Of a DNA stretch of 64,000 nt, positions 49,871 to 62,700 are shown piece by piece. The position numbers and the translations under genes were made by a program. The DNA is from Stercorarius parasiticus (Eukaryota > Chordata > Aves > Charadriiformes > Stercorariidae): assembly GCA_013396915.1 (NCBI GenBank), contig VWZL01000523.1, forward strand, positions 62,001 to 126,000, given 5' to 3'. The first letter of the stretch is position 1, and each line of letters starts with the position of its first letter. The notes under the pieces are model-generated. The model saw only the letters and a list, made by a program, of their open reading frames with translations, was not told the DNA's origin and made no database searches.

Positions 49871-52800
49871 TTGAAAATATGAGGCATTTGTGAAGTTGCA
49901 GGTGTAACAATGATGAAGAAATAATAATTATGAAATTTACTTTGTTATCTTGCACCACACTGTAAGTAAACGTACAAAGAAGCATTTAAATATATTCAGA
50001 CTAAGTAAACAATAGAAATGATGTCTCCAATTCTCTTCCTACAGCTTTATACTCAAGCAAAGGAAAAGGCACAGTGGTTACTATCTGTGAGTCACATACA
50101 CTTTACAAATTTGATTTTCTCACCAGATTGACTTTCCTTTGAAGGTTGACCACAAACAGCTGATACATATTTAAACCATAGCTTGGGTTTTATCATGGAC
50201 TAAAGCATATTCTTGATTCTCATTAAGGCAAGACCCCTGACAGCATGCTATGAGCACTGTTACTTTCTCAAAAGAGGCTTGTGATACAGTTAATTCTGAA
50301 ATAAATATGCTGCCTTTCAATGGAACAGCTCCTACTGCAAAAAGGCAGGTACACCTACATCTGTAAAACAAAAAAGAGGAAAGTGGAACATTGAAAGAAA
50401 TCACAGGTAAGGCTTGTATCAATTTAAAATGTTGGGGAAAAGTTTATGGCAGGAGTTTAATCTCTCTTCTCTCAAAAGAAAAAGAAAAGCTGAGGGAAAA
50501 AAAAAGCCACAGACATAACAGAACCTTTTATTCCCAGGAGTTCCCTCAAGCAAGGGGCATTTCAGTTTGTTTATCATACAAATCTTTCCCATAATTCAGC
50601 TATTAGGCAGCAAGATTCTATAATCTATTGTCAGTTAAATTAATGTCTGCAAATCTTTAACTCTAATGATATTACACTATCAGAAGCATCTAAGGGCAAC
50701 TGTTTTCAGTTGTATTGGCAGAAGCAGTGGGAAATAGAAGCAAAAAATTGCAGCAGCAAATCAGTGACTCTTTCTAAAGCGAATGTGGTGTATGTGATCC
50801 ATTTTTTTAAATTAGCTATGAAAAGAACTAACAGAAGAAATAAAAAAAAAAAAGGCCTGGCCACACAAGGTTTGCATCTTGATATGTAATTAACTTGATT
50901 AATTAGCAGTATGCTTCTTAAACTGTAACATGTAGATGAGTTGAGTGAGGAAAAAAAAATTCACTAAAAATTTCTCTATCTGATGCTCCTGTGGGAAAAC
51001 AATCCCCCTCCCCAATTTATCAAAGTAATTGAAATAGCAAAAGAGATAAAAATGTGTCATCATAAAGTGATACAGAAATTAATCTGCTTGAGAGCTCAAC
51101 ATGTTACGCTGATCACTAGCCGCCTAAATTCAAACATGCATTCACATTATTTGTGGCACATACTCCACACATCTGGAGACATAGACTATAATGCATGCGA
51201 ACTCTTCAGCTATCTGCTCTAACAGTGTTGATAGAAGATTGCTTATTACTCATTCTTTGAAATGCAGCAACAATGCTAGAAACATTAACATCTACAATTA
51301 AAAACACATCACGTTAAATTAAATCACATCAGTTAATGTCAGGTGGGATTGCACTGGTCCTAGCAAAAATGTACCAGCGGCTCTCCTCTCCACTTTGTGG
51401 TGCTAGTGAGTCAGTGTTGATAACGAGTAAGTCGAAATATTTTGATTGAAAGTATCTTATTTGGAAAAAAAAATAAAAATCAAAATCCACTGGAACAGAC
51501 TACTTTTTCTTTTTCAACATATCTCTGAACCAAATTAGAACAGTATTTCAGTGTGACAGCCTAGTATATTTACATACTTAATTTTAAATAATTTACGTTA
51601 CCTTTTACTGGGATAGTTCTACTCTGGCTGGTATGGTAGAAATATTATAAATTATTGATTGCAAACTAAATCATTGTTGTACTCACCTATATTAAGATAA
51701 AAAAAACTATTTTCAGTATTACTGTGTGTACTTTTGCTGCTGTGGTAATCAATGGCAAAATTCTATCTGATTTCAGAAGGATGAAGATAATTCTCCATGT
51801 TTAAATCTGGCTATCTGTCTCCTAGACTTTCCTTTCTAATGAATTGAATGAATTAATTATTCAACGCAAATTACTCAAAGCTGTTTATTTGATTGCAAAT
51901 AAACAACATAATTGGAAGTGAATTCTCATTTATGTTTTTGCAAAAAGTGTTGTGTGGCCAGAAACAATGATACAGAGATTTTGATATTTTTACTTAAAAA
52001 AAAAAAAAGAATGAAAGAAAAACAGTATATGCCTTTGTTTAGGAGCTGCCACTAGTCATCACTGGTTTTTAGCTCATAGGTCTCAGTTTCCTTGTTGTTG
52101 TGGAACACAGCATCTTTCCATTTAACATTCCTATTTTGTCCATATGTGATTTGCAGTGCTGTGGCATTTAGAAAGGATGACAAAACCTCAATACTTATTT
52201 ACTCTGCAGGTCAATATTACAAGTAGTTGTCCTGGTACATTTGAAATACTAGCTGCATTACTGTTAATCTTGACATGAGCTATTTATCCCACAAAAGGGA
52301 AAAAGCATGTGTTTTTATCATTTTTTCTTCCTAATTAAATACACAAATATACTTAATACCAGAAAAGGCCTGTTAAACCCAACGAGAATTTGTTCTTCTA
52401 TTCAGTAGAGTAAGAGTTAGGTGTAGGTTATACTATAGCTGACTATTAAATGTTTTAATCATTTTAAATTCATGCCACTCATACACAACAGGAAGTCTCC
52501 CGAAGTATTAGTATTTGCCTAACTCTGTTTATTAACAATCTTTGTTCTCTTTATGTGATCAGGTGTGAACACTATTGTAATTTTTCTTTTTGGTCCACTG
52601 ACTGGAAAGAGAACATGTGTATTAGAATCTGCCAGAGAGCATCCACAACTTCAACTATAAATGAGCATACTGACAAAGAATACTTTCACCAAATAGAATA
52701 AAGAGATTAAATATTAATCTGCAAATGAACTTTACTTTCTTAGTAGAGGCTATACACTGTGTGCACATGCACATGTATTGCTTAGGTCTGCCAGCTGTAA

Positions 52801-53583
52801 CTTTGTATTAGTTCTTATTTTAAACTCTTTGAGTTAGACAGCATAGACAACAATTTGGTCTCTTTGAGGTTTTTCAAAATCCTCCTGTGAATCTACTTGG
52901 TATTTTTTACAATTTTTCTTTTATGCACTTACTGTATGATAAGTGGCTTTTCAGAGGTTTGGGCCCAATTCCCAGGGTACTGTATCCAGTTGTTTGAGAC
53001 AGTTGCAGGTTAACACAATGCAATAAACAACGTCACCTGTAAACAAAAAAGCTTGCTATATGAAATGCTGAAGAACAGTCAAACAAACAAACAAACAAAA
53101 AAGCTGAAATAAGTTGTGATTTAAGGTTCACTAATTAATTAAATGTGTTTCTCTATAAATTCAGTAGCTTGGGGACTTGATTTTTGCATCACATGGGTCA
53201 AATGATAACGAGATGATCATGTAGATGAGGGATTAAAATCTGGCTGTGCTTTGATAAGCCTTTAGTAGGAAAACTCAACAAGTAGCTATTTGGTAAAGTT
53301 CTGCAAGAGAGCAGAATCAGGATTACAGCCATAATACCATGGAGGTAATTTACGTTTGCTGAAGAAATGAATACTATACTAACATGACCACAGCCTTTAA
53401 AGATCAGAGACAATGATCAGGAATGTTTTTTTCTCTTAGAGAAGAAAATAGCAAAGTAGTTTAAAATACACTTCTTCAGCAGTTTTCTATATGATTATGT
53501 CTTGTAATAAGAGCTCAATAATGTCTGAATTCAGACAATTTGATGATCTAATGTATTTTATACAGCTTAGGTCCTTGACACCA
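49871..53583. other. Unique AT-rich non-coding DNA
   Basis: No gene and no further repeat is recognised, apart from A runs and a (CAAA)n microsatellite at 53,079-53,100. Confidence 0.5.
53079..53100. repeat. (CAAA)n microsatellite
   Basis: About five CAAA units followed by an A run. Confidence 0.85.
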
Positions 53584-54158
53584 TGTTGTGGTTTAACCCC
53601 AGCCAGCAACTGAGCACCATGCAGCCACTCGCTCACACCCCTGGTGGGATGGGGGAGAGAATCGGAAGGGTAAAAGTGAGAAAACTCATGGGTTGAGATA
53701 AAGACAGTTTAATAGGTAAAGCAAAAGCTACGCATGCACAAACAAAGCAAAGCAAGGAATTCATTCACTACTTGCCATTGGCAGGCAGGTGTTCAGCCAT
53801 CTCCAGGAAAGCATCATATGCAATGGTTACTTGGGAAGACAAACACCATTGCTCCAAATGTCCCTCCCTTCCTTCTTCTTCCCCTAGCTTTATATGCTGA
53901 GCATGACATCACAAAGTACGGAATAACTCTGGGGTCACCTGTCTCAACTGTGTCCCCTCCCACCTTCTTGTGCACCCCCAGCCTACTTGCTTGTGGGGCG
54001 ATGTGAGGAGCAGAAAAGGCCTTGACTGTGTAAGGACTGTTCAGCAGTAACTAAAACATCCCTGTGTTATCAACACTGTTTCCAGCACAAAACCAAAACA
54101 TTACCTCATACTAGCTACTATGAAGAAAAGTAACTGTAACCCAGACAAAACCAGCACA
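53584..54158 (-). mobile_element. Solo LTR of an endogenous retrovirus, minus orientation
   Basis: The plus strand runs from TGTTGTGGTTTAACCCCAGC to AAAACCAGCACA, 575 bases with TG...CA ends. It resembles a very common LTR family of modern birds. Flanks CACCA (53,579-53,583) and CAGCA (54,159-54,163) agree at 4 of 5 positions, a plausible decayed target duplication. On the minus strand there is a TATA box TATAAAG at 53,888-53,894 and, about 180 bases downstream, a poly(A) signal ATTAAA at 53,708-53,713. That fixes the orientation and bounds the R region. No coding region or second LTR accompanies it. Confidence 0.8.
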
Positions 54159-54220
54159 CAGCACATACTAGCAGTGATTTTATCTTTCTTTTGGTCTTAC
54201 GTGGTTTTCTTTTCTCTGAT
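54159..54220. other. Spacer between LTR and hairpin
   Basis: A pyrimidine-rich stretch (TATCTTTCTTTTGG, GTGGTTTTCTTTTCTCTG) leads up to the hairpin. Confidence 0.5.
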
Positions 54221-54291
54221 ATACAGGGTTTTGATAGACACTCATCACTGTTCTTATGCTACAGTGATGAGTGTCTATCAAAACCCCGTAT
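54221..54291. other. Near-perfect 31-bp hairpin / short palindrome
   Basis: The left arm, 54,221-54,251, starts ATACAGGGTTTTGATAG and ends CATCACTGT. The right arm, 54,261-54,291, is its inverted copy and differs at one position (an A/C mismatch four bases from the base of the stem). The loop is nine bases, TCTTATGCT. The structure would fold as DNA cruciform or as an RNA stem on either strand. It belongs to no repeat I recognise, and it is not part of the neighbouring LTR. The length resembles a microRNA precursor stem, but perfect pairing of this kind can also arise by a template-switch foldback. Confidence 0.85.
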
Positions 54292-57200
54292 TCCACTGTA
54301 TCAGGTTTGTCCACCAAAGGTGTCAGGTCCTTCTCCAGATAAACTGTATTTATGTCAGACTGCTCTACCAGGACAAAAAAGCAAAATTGTCTACCACAGT
54401 CTTCACAAAGGACTCAGTCTTTTCGATACCCTGAATCATTAAGCACCTTCAGATAAGGGTGAGACATTGAACTTGACAGATACACCCTGAGACAGGCTTC
54501 GTGCTCTCACACATCAGGTGGCAGCCAGCATTGCAGAGGAGCTGCACTGCAGCACTCTGTCAGCAGGAGTTTCCCATGCAATGAGGGTATACGGCCCCGC
54601 CATTGCAGAAATAAGGATATAACTGGTGCCAGGTCATCATTCACCATAACAAAATGGCATGTTCTTGTGCCCCAGAGATGTTTACATACCCTTAATTTGG
54701 CATGTAAATTAAGTAGTTAATTAAAAGTAATTTTTACTTCTTCAGTAAAACTTTAAATAGCAATCCTCCAAAAAGCATTTAATTTAGGTTTAATAGGAAT
54801 CATTAGACGTTAAACAGGAACTAGCTATTAAGAGATACAGAAGTGAAAAAAGGATAAAAATCAATTATATATTCCCTACATCTGAATAAATATATTTAAA
54901 ATAACTATCCTATTTTAGTAATGTAACTGACTCATTAGATCCAAATTAAACACTTGTAGTGTAAACCAAATCTTAATTTAAAATATTACCCACCTTAATA
55001 TAGTACACTCCCCTTTACACACTACAGTGGACACATTTAATGGAACAGGCAAATGGCACAAGTTAGCCATTTAAATACTTAATGACTGTGCACATTAAAT
55101 AAAAACTGTCTGCAACGTATATTTTGTAGTGATTTATTTGCAATTCAGATTTTATCTCTAGATGTATGTAAAGCTGTTAAGTGTGATAACAATTTAAGAT
55201 ATTATAATAAAACAGAAAATTGTAGCAATTTATTTATGTTAATTTATTGACTCTATAAATTCCAGCAGCCGTGAATACACTTTCCTGTATAAAACTAAAA
55301 ATTATTTTGGTACCTAACAGATAAAATTTAACTAGAAATACTAACTAGAATTTATACTTGCAAGTTGGTTTTTTTTGTTTCTACTTATCTTTCTTTCTCT
55401 ATCTTTCCCATACATAATCCAACAATATGTGCTTTTTTTTTTTTTAAGATTTTCAGAGTAACAAGTGACATTATGTACTCATCAATAAGATGCCTTAAAG
55501 GTCCTAATTTTCAGGACATGGACACTGCGATTTTAAAAAATCAAGCCCCTTTCATAAAGACAGATACATTCACTAAGCATTGTTAGAGGTCTCAAGGATA
55601 CAGTATTTCCTATTTTAATTTTAGGATCTGTTTTTGTAGCAGGTTACAGGATTTTTTAAACATTAATTTTGCACCTTGGTTATTACATTTGGTTCTGGGT
55701 TTTTTATAGCACTGGATTCTGACTAATCACTTATGACAAGACTGTAAGACAACGGTTTGCCTGCAGAAAGGGGGATGCATAGCAGAACCATCCCAGGAGC
55801 AAACAGAGAAGGGAATTATGACTTTTAGAAACATAGTTTCATCTCTTGCTTGCCCCTGGCTCTAAAGGGGGCACAAACTCCTACTGCTCTGTGCTGGCAG
55901 CCAACTGTCAGGTCAGCTCATCTCATCTCAGATGGCCAATGTGTTGAGGGGATGAAGCCAAAGCCCTGCATGCCCCTGAGTGCTGGCTGCCAATGCCCCG
56001 TCAGGAATGGGACTGGTGGCCTCGCACAGGCTGCTGTCATCACTCTCCAGCTTTCACTATGACCTGCAGTACCACTAGCCCATGCCAAGAAGCAAGCCCT
56101 CAAGTCTCCCTTATTTTCCTGCGCAGTGGGGATAAGAGCATTTGACAACCCTATTTGGCAATTACGCCACTGAAACCAGTATTGAGGCCTCAAATTGGTA
56201 GGCAAACAAGGCGAAGCAATCGTCTGCTACCCTGTTATCCAGTTGTAGCTATGCTGGACACATCAGGCAAAGAACCTCATCTTGTAATTCCTGTGAGCAC
56301 TTGCAAATTTATCAGAGGTGGAGCCCTCCCTGGATCCTCACTCACCACCAGAAAATGAAAGGGAACTTCACACAAATAAATGGGTTGTGTTGCATCTACA
56401 GATGTGTCAAACTTTGAAAACCTCATGCTCTAGACAGCCTTGCCTTGCTGCTAATTGGTATGTTTTTCTTTAAAAAGTGAAGATTCTAACCTTTTACTTG
56501 ACAGATATGTGGGTAAAATGCCACATAACATTTTGAAATCTTATCTATAGTCTGCTGTTTACGAGTCTTGTTTATGTTGGAGCTCACACAGGAGTACACA
56601 AATGAAAAGAGTTAGCAGGAACAAAACTGAATGTTTGGTTTCAAATAGATGTGTAAACTAGAGAAGGAAGGTTTCCACCTACAAAAAGTCTAAAGATACT
56701 GCTCCCTTTTAAAAGGCAACCATACAAATGTGACACTTGACTCAACAGATTTTTTTATTATCATTATTTACTCCTAGTTGTGTCCCTGGACTTTTTGGGT
56801 GGAGACTAGAGACAGGTTCATTACCTGTTTTTTTGGGGGTCTTTGTTGTTTTTTTTTTCTTTTCCTTTCTTTCTAATCTTATGAAATTGTAGCTAGGAGA
56901 GAATAAATGGGATTCCATTTCTCTGTGAGATTTAGCAACAGAATTGTTTACAGTGTTGCAATCAGTCATGTTTAAAGTAGAGCTACTAACTGCATAACTG
57001 AATAAGGGAATACTTTGGAAACAAAAGTGTTACATAACAGGCAAATTCAGCTTGTAGAATCTTTACTATGCAATGTGTAAGAAATTTCATAAACCCTAGG
57101 GAGACACTGCAATTTTGTCAGAGGGTGCAAAATGCTAACTTAGAAAAACTAAAATGACAAAAGTATGGAAATAACTGACAATCAAAAACCTGGCTTCATT

Positions 57201-59670
57201 TTTTTGTTGTTTTTGTTGTTATTTTTGGTTTTGTTTCCAGTAGGAACTTTGTCTCCTGAAAATTTATACACACAGATTGCTTTGCACTTATAGTTCAGGC
57301 TTATTCTCTTCAGGAAACTAAGCACTGCACTTGGAAATCCAAAGTTTCAAAGACCATGATATCTTCATCCCACCTGAGGAGTAACTAAGAATACCAGCAG
57401 AGGTGAATTGCTGTTGCTCAGAAATATGTGGTATTTCACATCTAAATTATTTTGGAGCCTTCCTCAATCCTCTGCTTCCTGCCACTTCTTGGAGGTGGCA
57501 GTACCAGCTCTGAATTTCCACAAAGACATTGGCCTTACCTTCACAAGCAAATTGCTGACCTTCTGACTGATGTTAGAGCTCTCAACCTCTAAGTAGTGCT
57601 TTGAGAGGATAAAGTGATGCATTGAACTCTGCCACATTTCCTTGGCTACTGCCAGTAAACATTAGCTCTGAAGCAATTATTATACTGAAATACCAGAAGA
57701 GAGTGAACAATAAAAACCTACAGTTCCATAAGAAGCAATACCCTGATGCTTAAATTTGTGAAAATGTAAGCAAGTGACTCAAACCTCCTGCAGCTTGAAG
57801 GTGTGAAATGTGGGAAACCTGCAATGTTCCAGTTAAAAAACTTACTGTCTCTGCCATGCTAGCCAAAGATTCAGCTTGACTCAACAACAATATCAGCCTG
57901 ATCTCAATAATATTGTAACTTAGAAGATGCAGTTATTTTCCTCTTAAAAGAGGTCTAGTGACATACTATATTGAGATTTCAGTGCGTGCCTAATTAAGGA
58001 AATTCTTGTAAAAAGAACATAAGAAATATCCAGCAGCTTCCTCAGAATCTGTTGGGTTTGTATTTGTTTAGTCTTTTTGTTTGGTTGCTTTTTTAATGAG
58101 GAGAAGGGAAAAGATTCATTCCATACCTAACCTCACTGGGCATAACCTTAAAGTCTACTTGGTAGAGCATCTTTCTTGCCGTTCCACAAAGCCCATGCCT
58201 TTGCCCTTAGGCTGCTCTCATGAAACACATTTGTCAAGACTTTTGTCGGGGCTCCCATTTTCTTGGACTTTCCTAACCTTCCATATCACCAGATATGTTC
58301 TTCTTGAAATGTTACGTTAATTTTGGCATTGTCCTCTTTCAGTACTCTACCAGTACTTCTTTCTGCACAAAGTATGTCCCTTATCTAGATCTTTGAGATG
58401 GAGCTGCTTCTACCTTTTCCTTAAAGCGAGTAGCACCAGCGCTCCCAGAAAAAACTTAAACCCCAAAGATCAGATTTTACTCCAAAACAAAGCTTCATAA
58501 AACATCCAAAGTGAGACAGAATAGAAAAGGTGTAGATGAACATCCCCTGGCTCACGCTGCTGTGAGACAGCTGGTCCACTTGTCCGTCTACGATCTTATT
58601 TTAGCAGGTCTGCAGGAATGCAGAGGATTACACACAGTCCCCTCCCCAAGCCCAAGAGAATATTTTCTTTCCTTGCTCTCTAAGATCTGAATAGCAGTTC
58701 TGTTCCCTGCTTTTCTCAGCACTTTCTGATCGCTCTTGTCTTTTTTTTTTTTTTTCCGGCTTTCTCCTTCTTTTTTATCCTGCACTTCTGTGAGTTTCTT
58801 CACTTGTGCACTCTCAGGGAAGGCTTAATCTCCCTCCCCCCTTTCCAGAGTGCAGCCTAACCCAGAGGGGAAAAAGAAGACAAACATCTGTCCTGTCCTG
58901 CCACATAATCTTTAAAGGACGTAGGAGATACCAACCTACAATAACTGAAGACAAACTAAACAACATCTACTAAACCAAGTATTTAATAAATTTTAATTAC
59001 ATTTCTAAATTTCTAAAGAAATATTTAAATCATTATAACAATAAAGGGTGTATGTGCTCTAATTTCTAACAGACTTGCCACAAATAATTCCCAGATTTTC
59101 ATCAGTAAAGTACTTCATTACTCAGTGAAAAAAAGCGTATTGCTGATCTTGATAGGGTTTAATGCAATTTACCATGAAAACAAAAATTGCCAGGTTTAAG
59201 AAAAATCCATAAAATATTTGCTTCAGAAAAGTTTCTAAATGCTTCAGAGAATATCTTTTATTTGAAAATGCAAATATTTTCTATTCCATGTTACAAAATC
59301 TAATGTCTGTGCTTACGCAGAATAATCCTATCTCACTGGTAACATCAGTGCATGCATTATGACAACATGCCAAGTCATATCGTACGATCATATTACTGTG
59401 CCATATCATACCCGCAGGATTAGCACCATGTTATAATAAAATGGCTAAAATGCTTTAATTTTTAATGTCCTAGGTTTTTTTAAAGGAGGCTATGTAAGTA
59501 AACAAACAGCCCACTTGACCATTACCCGAGTGTCTCTCTGTCTCTCCATCATTCTGCCTACTGGACAATTTCAATCAAAATTGCAAGGGGGATAGACATT
59601 TCAAAGGTAATCATAATTTAAATTTAATTCCAGTTGGTAGGTATGTAAGGGAGATAAATTGATACCTTAC
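54292..59670. other. Unique non-coding DNA
   Basis: No gene is seen. A GC-richer patch lies at 55,840-56,205 with overlapping ORFs on both strands but no recognisable domain. Within it TTATTTTCCTGCGCAGTGGG and GATAAGAGCATTTGACA (56,110-56,145) weakly resemble the minus strand of MIR-type SINEs ('TTTCCTCATCTGTAAAATGGGGATAATA'). A and T runs are frequent elsewhere. Confidence 0.45.
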
Positions 59671-59774
59671 CTGAGAGAAGGAAAAATAGCGATTGTACCT
59701 TTCCAGGAAGCTGCTGCCTGGCCCAGCAGCACGTCTCTCTCAGCCAGCCACTCACATCTGCAGGGTAACGATCA
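59671..59774 (-). other. Candidate internal exon, minus strand
   Basis: On the minus strand the pyrimidine-rich GCTTCCTCCTGTGTTTTCAG (59,775-59,794) is a strong splice acceptor, and CTCAG|GTAAGG at 59,665-59,671 is a near-consensus donor. They bound 104 bases, GC-richer than the neighbourhood and with three CpGs. One of three frames is open throughout (starting DRYPADVSGWLRE after one leading base); the other two have early stops. That frame also joins in phase to an open frame of the partial exon at 63,981. It could instead be a non-coding first-exon or lncRNA exon, or a chance pair of sites. I recognise no protein. Confidence 0.35.
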
Positions 59775-62700
59775 CTGAAAACACAGGAGGAAGCTGGTAG
59801 TAGGCAGTGGGAAAATTAAAAAACACACCTGTAGGAAACCGGTTTTCATTAGTTCAATTGCTCTTAAATAAATTGCTTACTTTTATTAAATCATTAAGAA
59901 AACTTCTACTTCGTCTTTTTGAAACACACTGGGTTTGATCTCAAAGCATGTCCTGTTTTCACTGTAATAAAAAAAAAATAAAAAAATGTTTCTGTATTCT
60001 GTGCTAAGCAGTCATTACATAACATGTCTGAAAAGAGGCATGGGAATCCAAGTCCTAAGCCACTTATCCATGCGTAACAAGTCACCCTTTCTGTAAGCCT
60101 AATGAATCTTTGTGTGCATTTCTTTGTTCGTTTCCAAAATGACACAGGTAAACTGTAAAAGTAATACTTCCCAGCTAGACAGAAGAAGTAGGTATTAATT
60201 GTTTCAGGGACAATCTCAAGCTCATCTCCTACTTGCTAATTCCCTTTACCCAAAGTCTTTTTCAAATAGCCCTATGCCCCACTACAGCACCCTTTTCCTA
60301 TTTCTCTCTTTTCTTGGCTCCCTTCCCTCCACTAGTCCACTAACATAACTTGCAGACACTTACCTTCTCTTGCCTTTACCTACTGTACTGTTATTTCTTG
60401 TTCCCTTTCTCAGCAGTTATCCCCTCTTCTACATGTCTTGCTGGTGTGGACTCACATTTAAATGGACGTAAAACTACATACATACAGAGCGACAAAAGTA
60501 ATTTTATCTATTGTTCTGTTGCTACTTTGAAACTACTAACAAATGGAAGAAATGTCCTTTTAATCTATGTAAATTGTGATACTTTGCTATTATGGAATGA
60601 ATCAAATCAGTGGAAAGGTTTCTATTGATTTCATTGAGTTTCTGGACAGTACTTCTGTTACGTTTCTCTAGATGCCATATAATTTCTATTTTTAATTGAC
60701 ATTTTAACTAATTTTCCTAGTACTAAAAGTAAAGGTCGCCACACCGTAATTCCTTGATCACCCTTTTAGTCCTTTTAAAAGACAGATTTTGTACATTTTA
60801 ATCCTCACACATAGTAACTGATCTTAATGACTGCATATTTTTAACAGTTCATTTACTTCATTTTCAGATTCTGTAAGAACGCTTGATGACTAGCATTTAG
60901 TTAGATGCTTTTCACTCTTTATGAATCTCTCTGTTGACACCTCAGTACACACCCACATCTCATCTTTGTTACTAAAAAAAAGTTGACCTGAGGAAATGTC
61001 TTCATTTGCTATGAATAAATACTTAATTTCTATGCAATACTTTTTCTTTTATAGCTGGTCAACTGATAGGCCCGCCAGTTCTGTCATGGCTTCCTCATAT
61101 CGGTAAAGCTTATATTTGGTTTTTAGCAGGTAATTCATTCTCTTATACATGGATTCTTTGTTCCTCAAATTCCCTCCCTGGCCTTTCTAATTTTACTTCT
61201 TTCTATTGTTTTCAAGATGATTGGATTTGGGCATTCCCAATGATACATTTTAGGCTCAAATAACTTAAATATTGAACCTTGACATTTAACTATATTGATC
61301 TTTTCCTTGCCTTCCTATTTTCTTTTATTTGTTTAGGGATATTTGTTCTGAGACTTTTGTGCTATGCTTAAGTACCCTCCACGCTGAGACTAAAGATTTT
61401 CATTTCAACACTTCTGATTGAGGATATTTCTTATATATTTCCTTTTTTGAAAGTAGATAGAATAATAAACTACTACATTTCGTTATGAATGTTTCCCAGA
61501 AAAATTCTGGATACTGTTGTATTATGTTCATGATTAATCAGCATTTTTTAAAAAGTTGGTTTTGAGATGTGTCCTTTTACTATCAGTTATTTTGGTTGAT
61601 GTCAGACTACAGCTTCCAACAAACAAACTTTTCAAGTATCAAAAAGTAGTTTTCCAAAGCATAATTTAACCCCTCCACATACAGGTTATTGTTAGGGTTG
61701 TTATACTGGACATCGCTCCTTTGTTGAGCTTTCCCTATACAGTCCATTTTATGTGTTCTTGATTTGTCAAATAGTGTAAGCCTTCTATATGTGTATTCCT
61801 ATTACTAAGGATTCAGATTTTGTCTATGTATTACTCTCCACAGTACAGCTTTCTCACCAAGCTGTTAATAAGCATTTTTAAATTTTGTTTTTATTTTGAT
61901 TCATTCTTTTTCCCCAATAAATATACACCGTATATTCAATACACAGTGATGCGGCACAGCACATAGGTATTATTGGCCCTCATTGGCATTACCTTAATAC
62001 ATTTTATTTCTGACTTTTCTATGTGAAAAACACAGCAATTTCCTGATGAATGTATAGAAAATTATGATGCCAAGTCTAAGCTATCAAATATGTAGTATGT
62101 GCTACGAATTTGACAGAAAAAACATTTTAGATATACTGTAAAATCATCGAACAAATAAAATATTCATTACTTGCACAGGTGGATTAAAATCAATAAATGC
62201 CATTTTGTTGTTATAAACTGTCTGATGTAACAAGCATCATCCTGGCAGAGGCATATATTCATATGCAGGCATAATTTTTTATCTGGCTTTTTCCAGTTAG
62301 GCAGCTAAGTCTCTATTGGGTTTAAGAGCCACAATTTTTAAAGATGTCAAGATGATATGACTTCCAATAGATTGTTAGGAATTTCTAGTAATCAACCATA
62401 TCTGAAAATGAGTATTAAAAAAGTAGCTCTGTTGAAGTTAACACTAAAACCCACAGTGACTTGTAGGGCAAGGGGTAATTGTTTCATTTATGAGCATCAC
62501 CTGGTCACCAGCAATAGGTTTGAGGATCTAGTGCTAGTGATTCAGATTTTATTTTTCCTCTAAGTATTCCGTGCATGTCGTTGGTATCAATGGGATGTTG
62601 TAAGCTGCAAGATGTTTGATAAAAAAAGGCAGATTTTACAAGCAAAGGCTCCAGTTACTTGGATAAAGGGTTATATAGTTTTTCCCTTAATTCAGAGCCT

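Noticed and set aside
54120..54442. Overlapping plus-strand ORFs of 104 and 83 codons across the hairpin
   Set aside because: They have no domain and their extent is incidental to the palindrome; the frames are not supported by any other signal.
55850..56205. GC-richer patch with ORFs on both strands
   Set aside because: No start context, splice sites or domain. Partial resemblance to MIR-type sequence around 56,110-56,145 suggests old repeat DNA instead.
57478..57502. CTGCCAC...GTGGCAG mini-hairpin
   Set aside because: Only a 7-bp stem; expected by chance many times in 64 kb.
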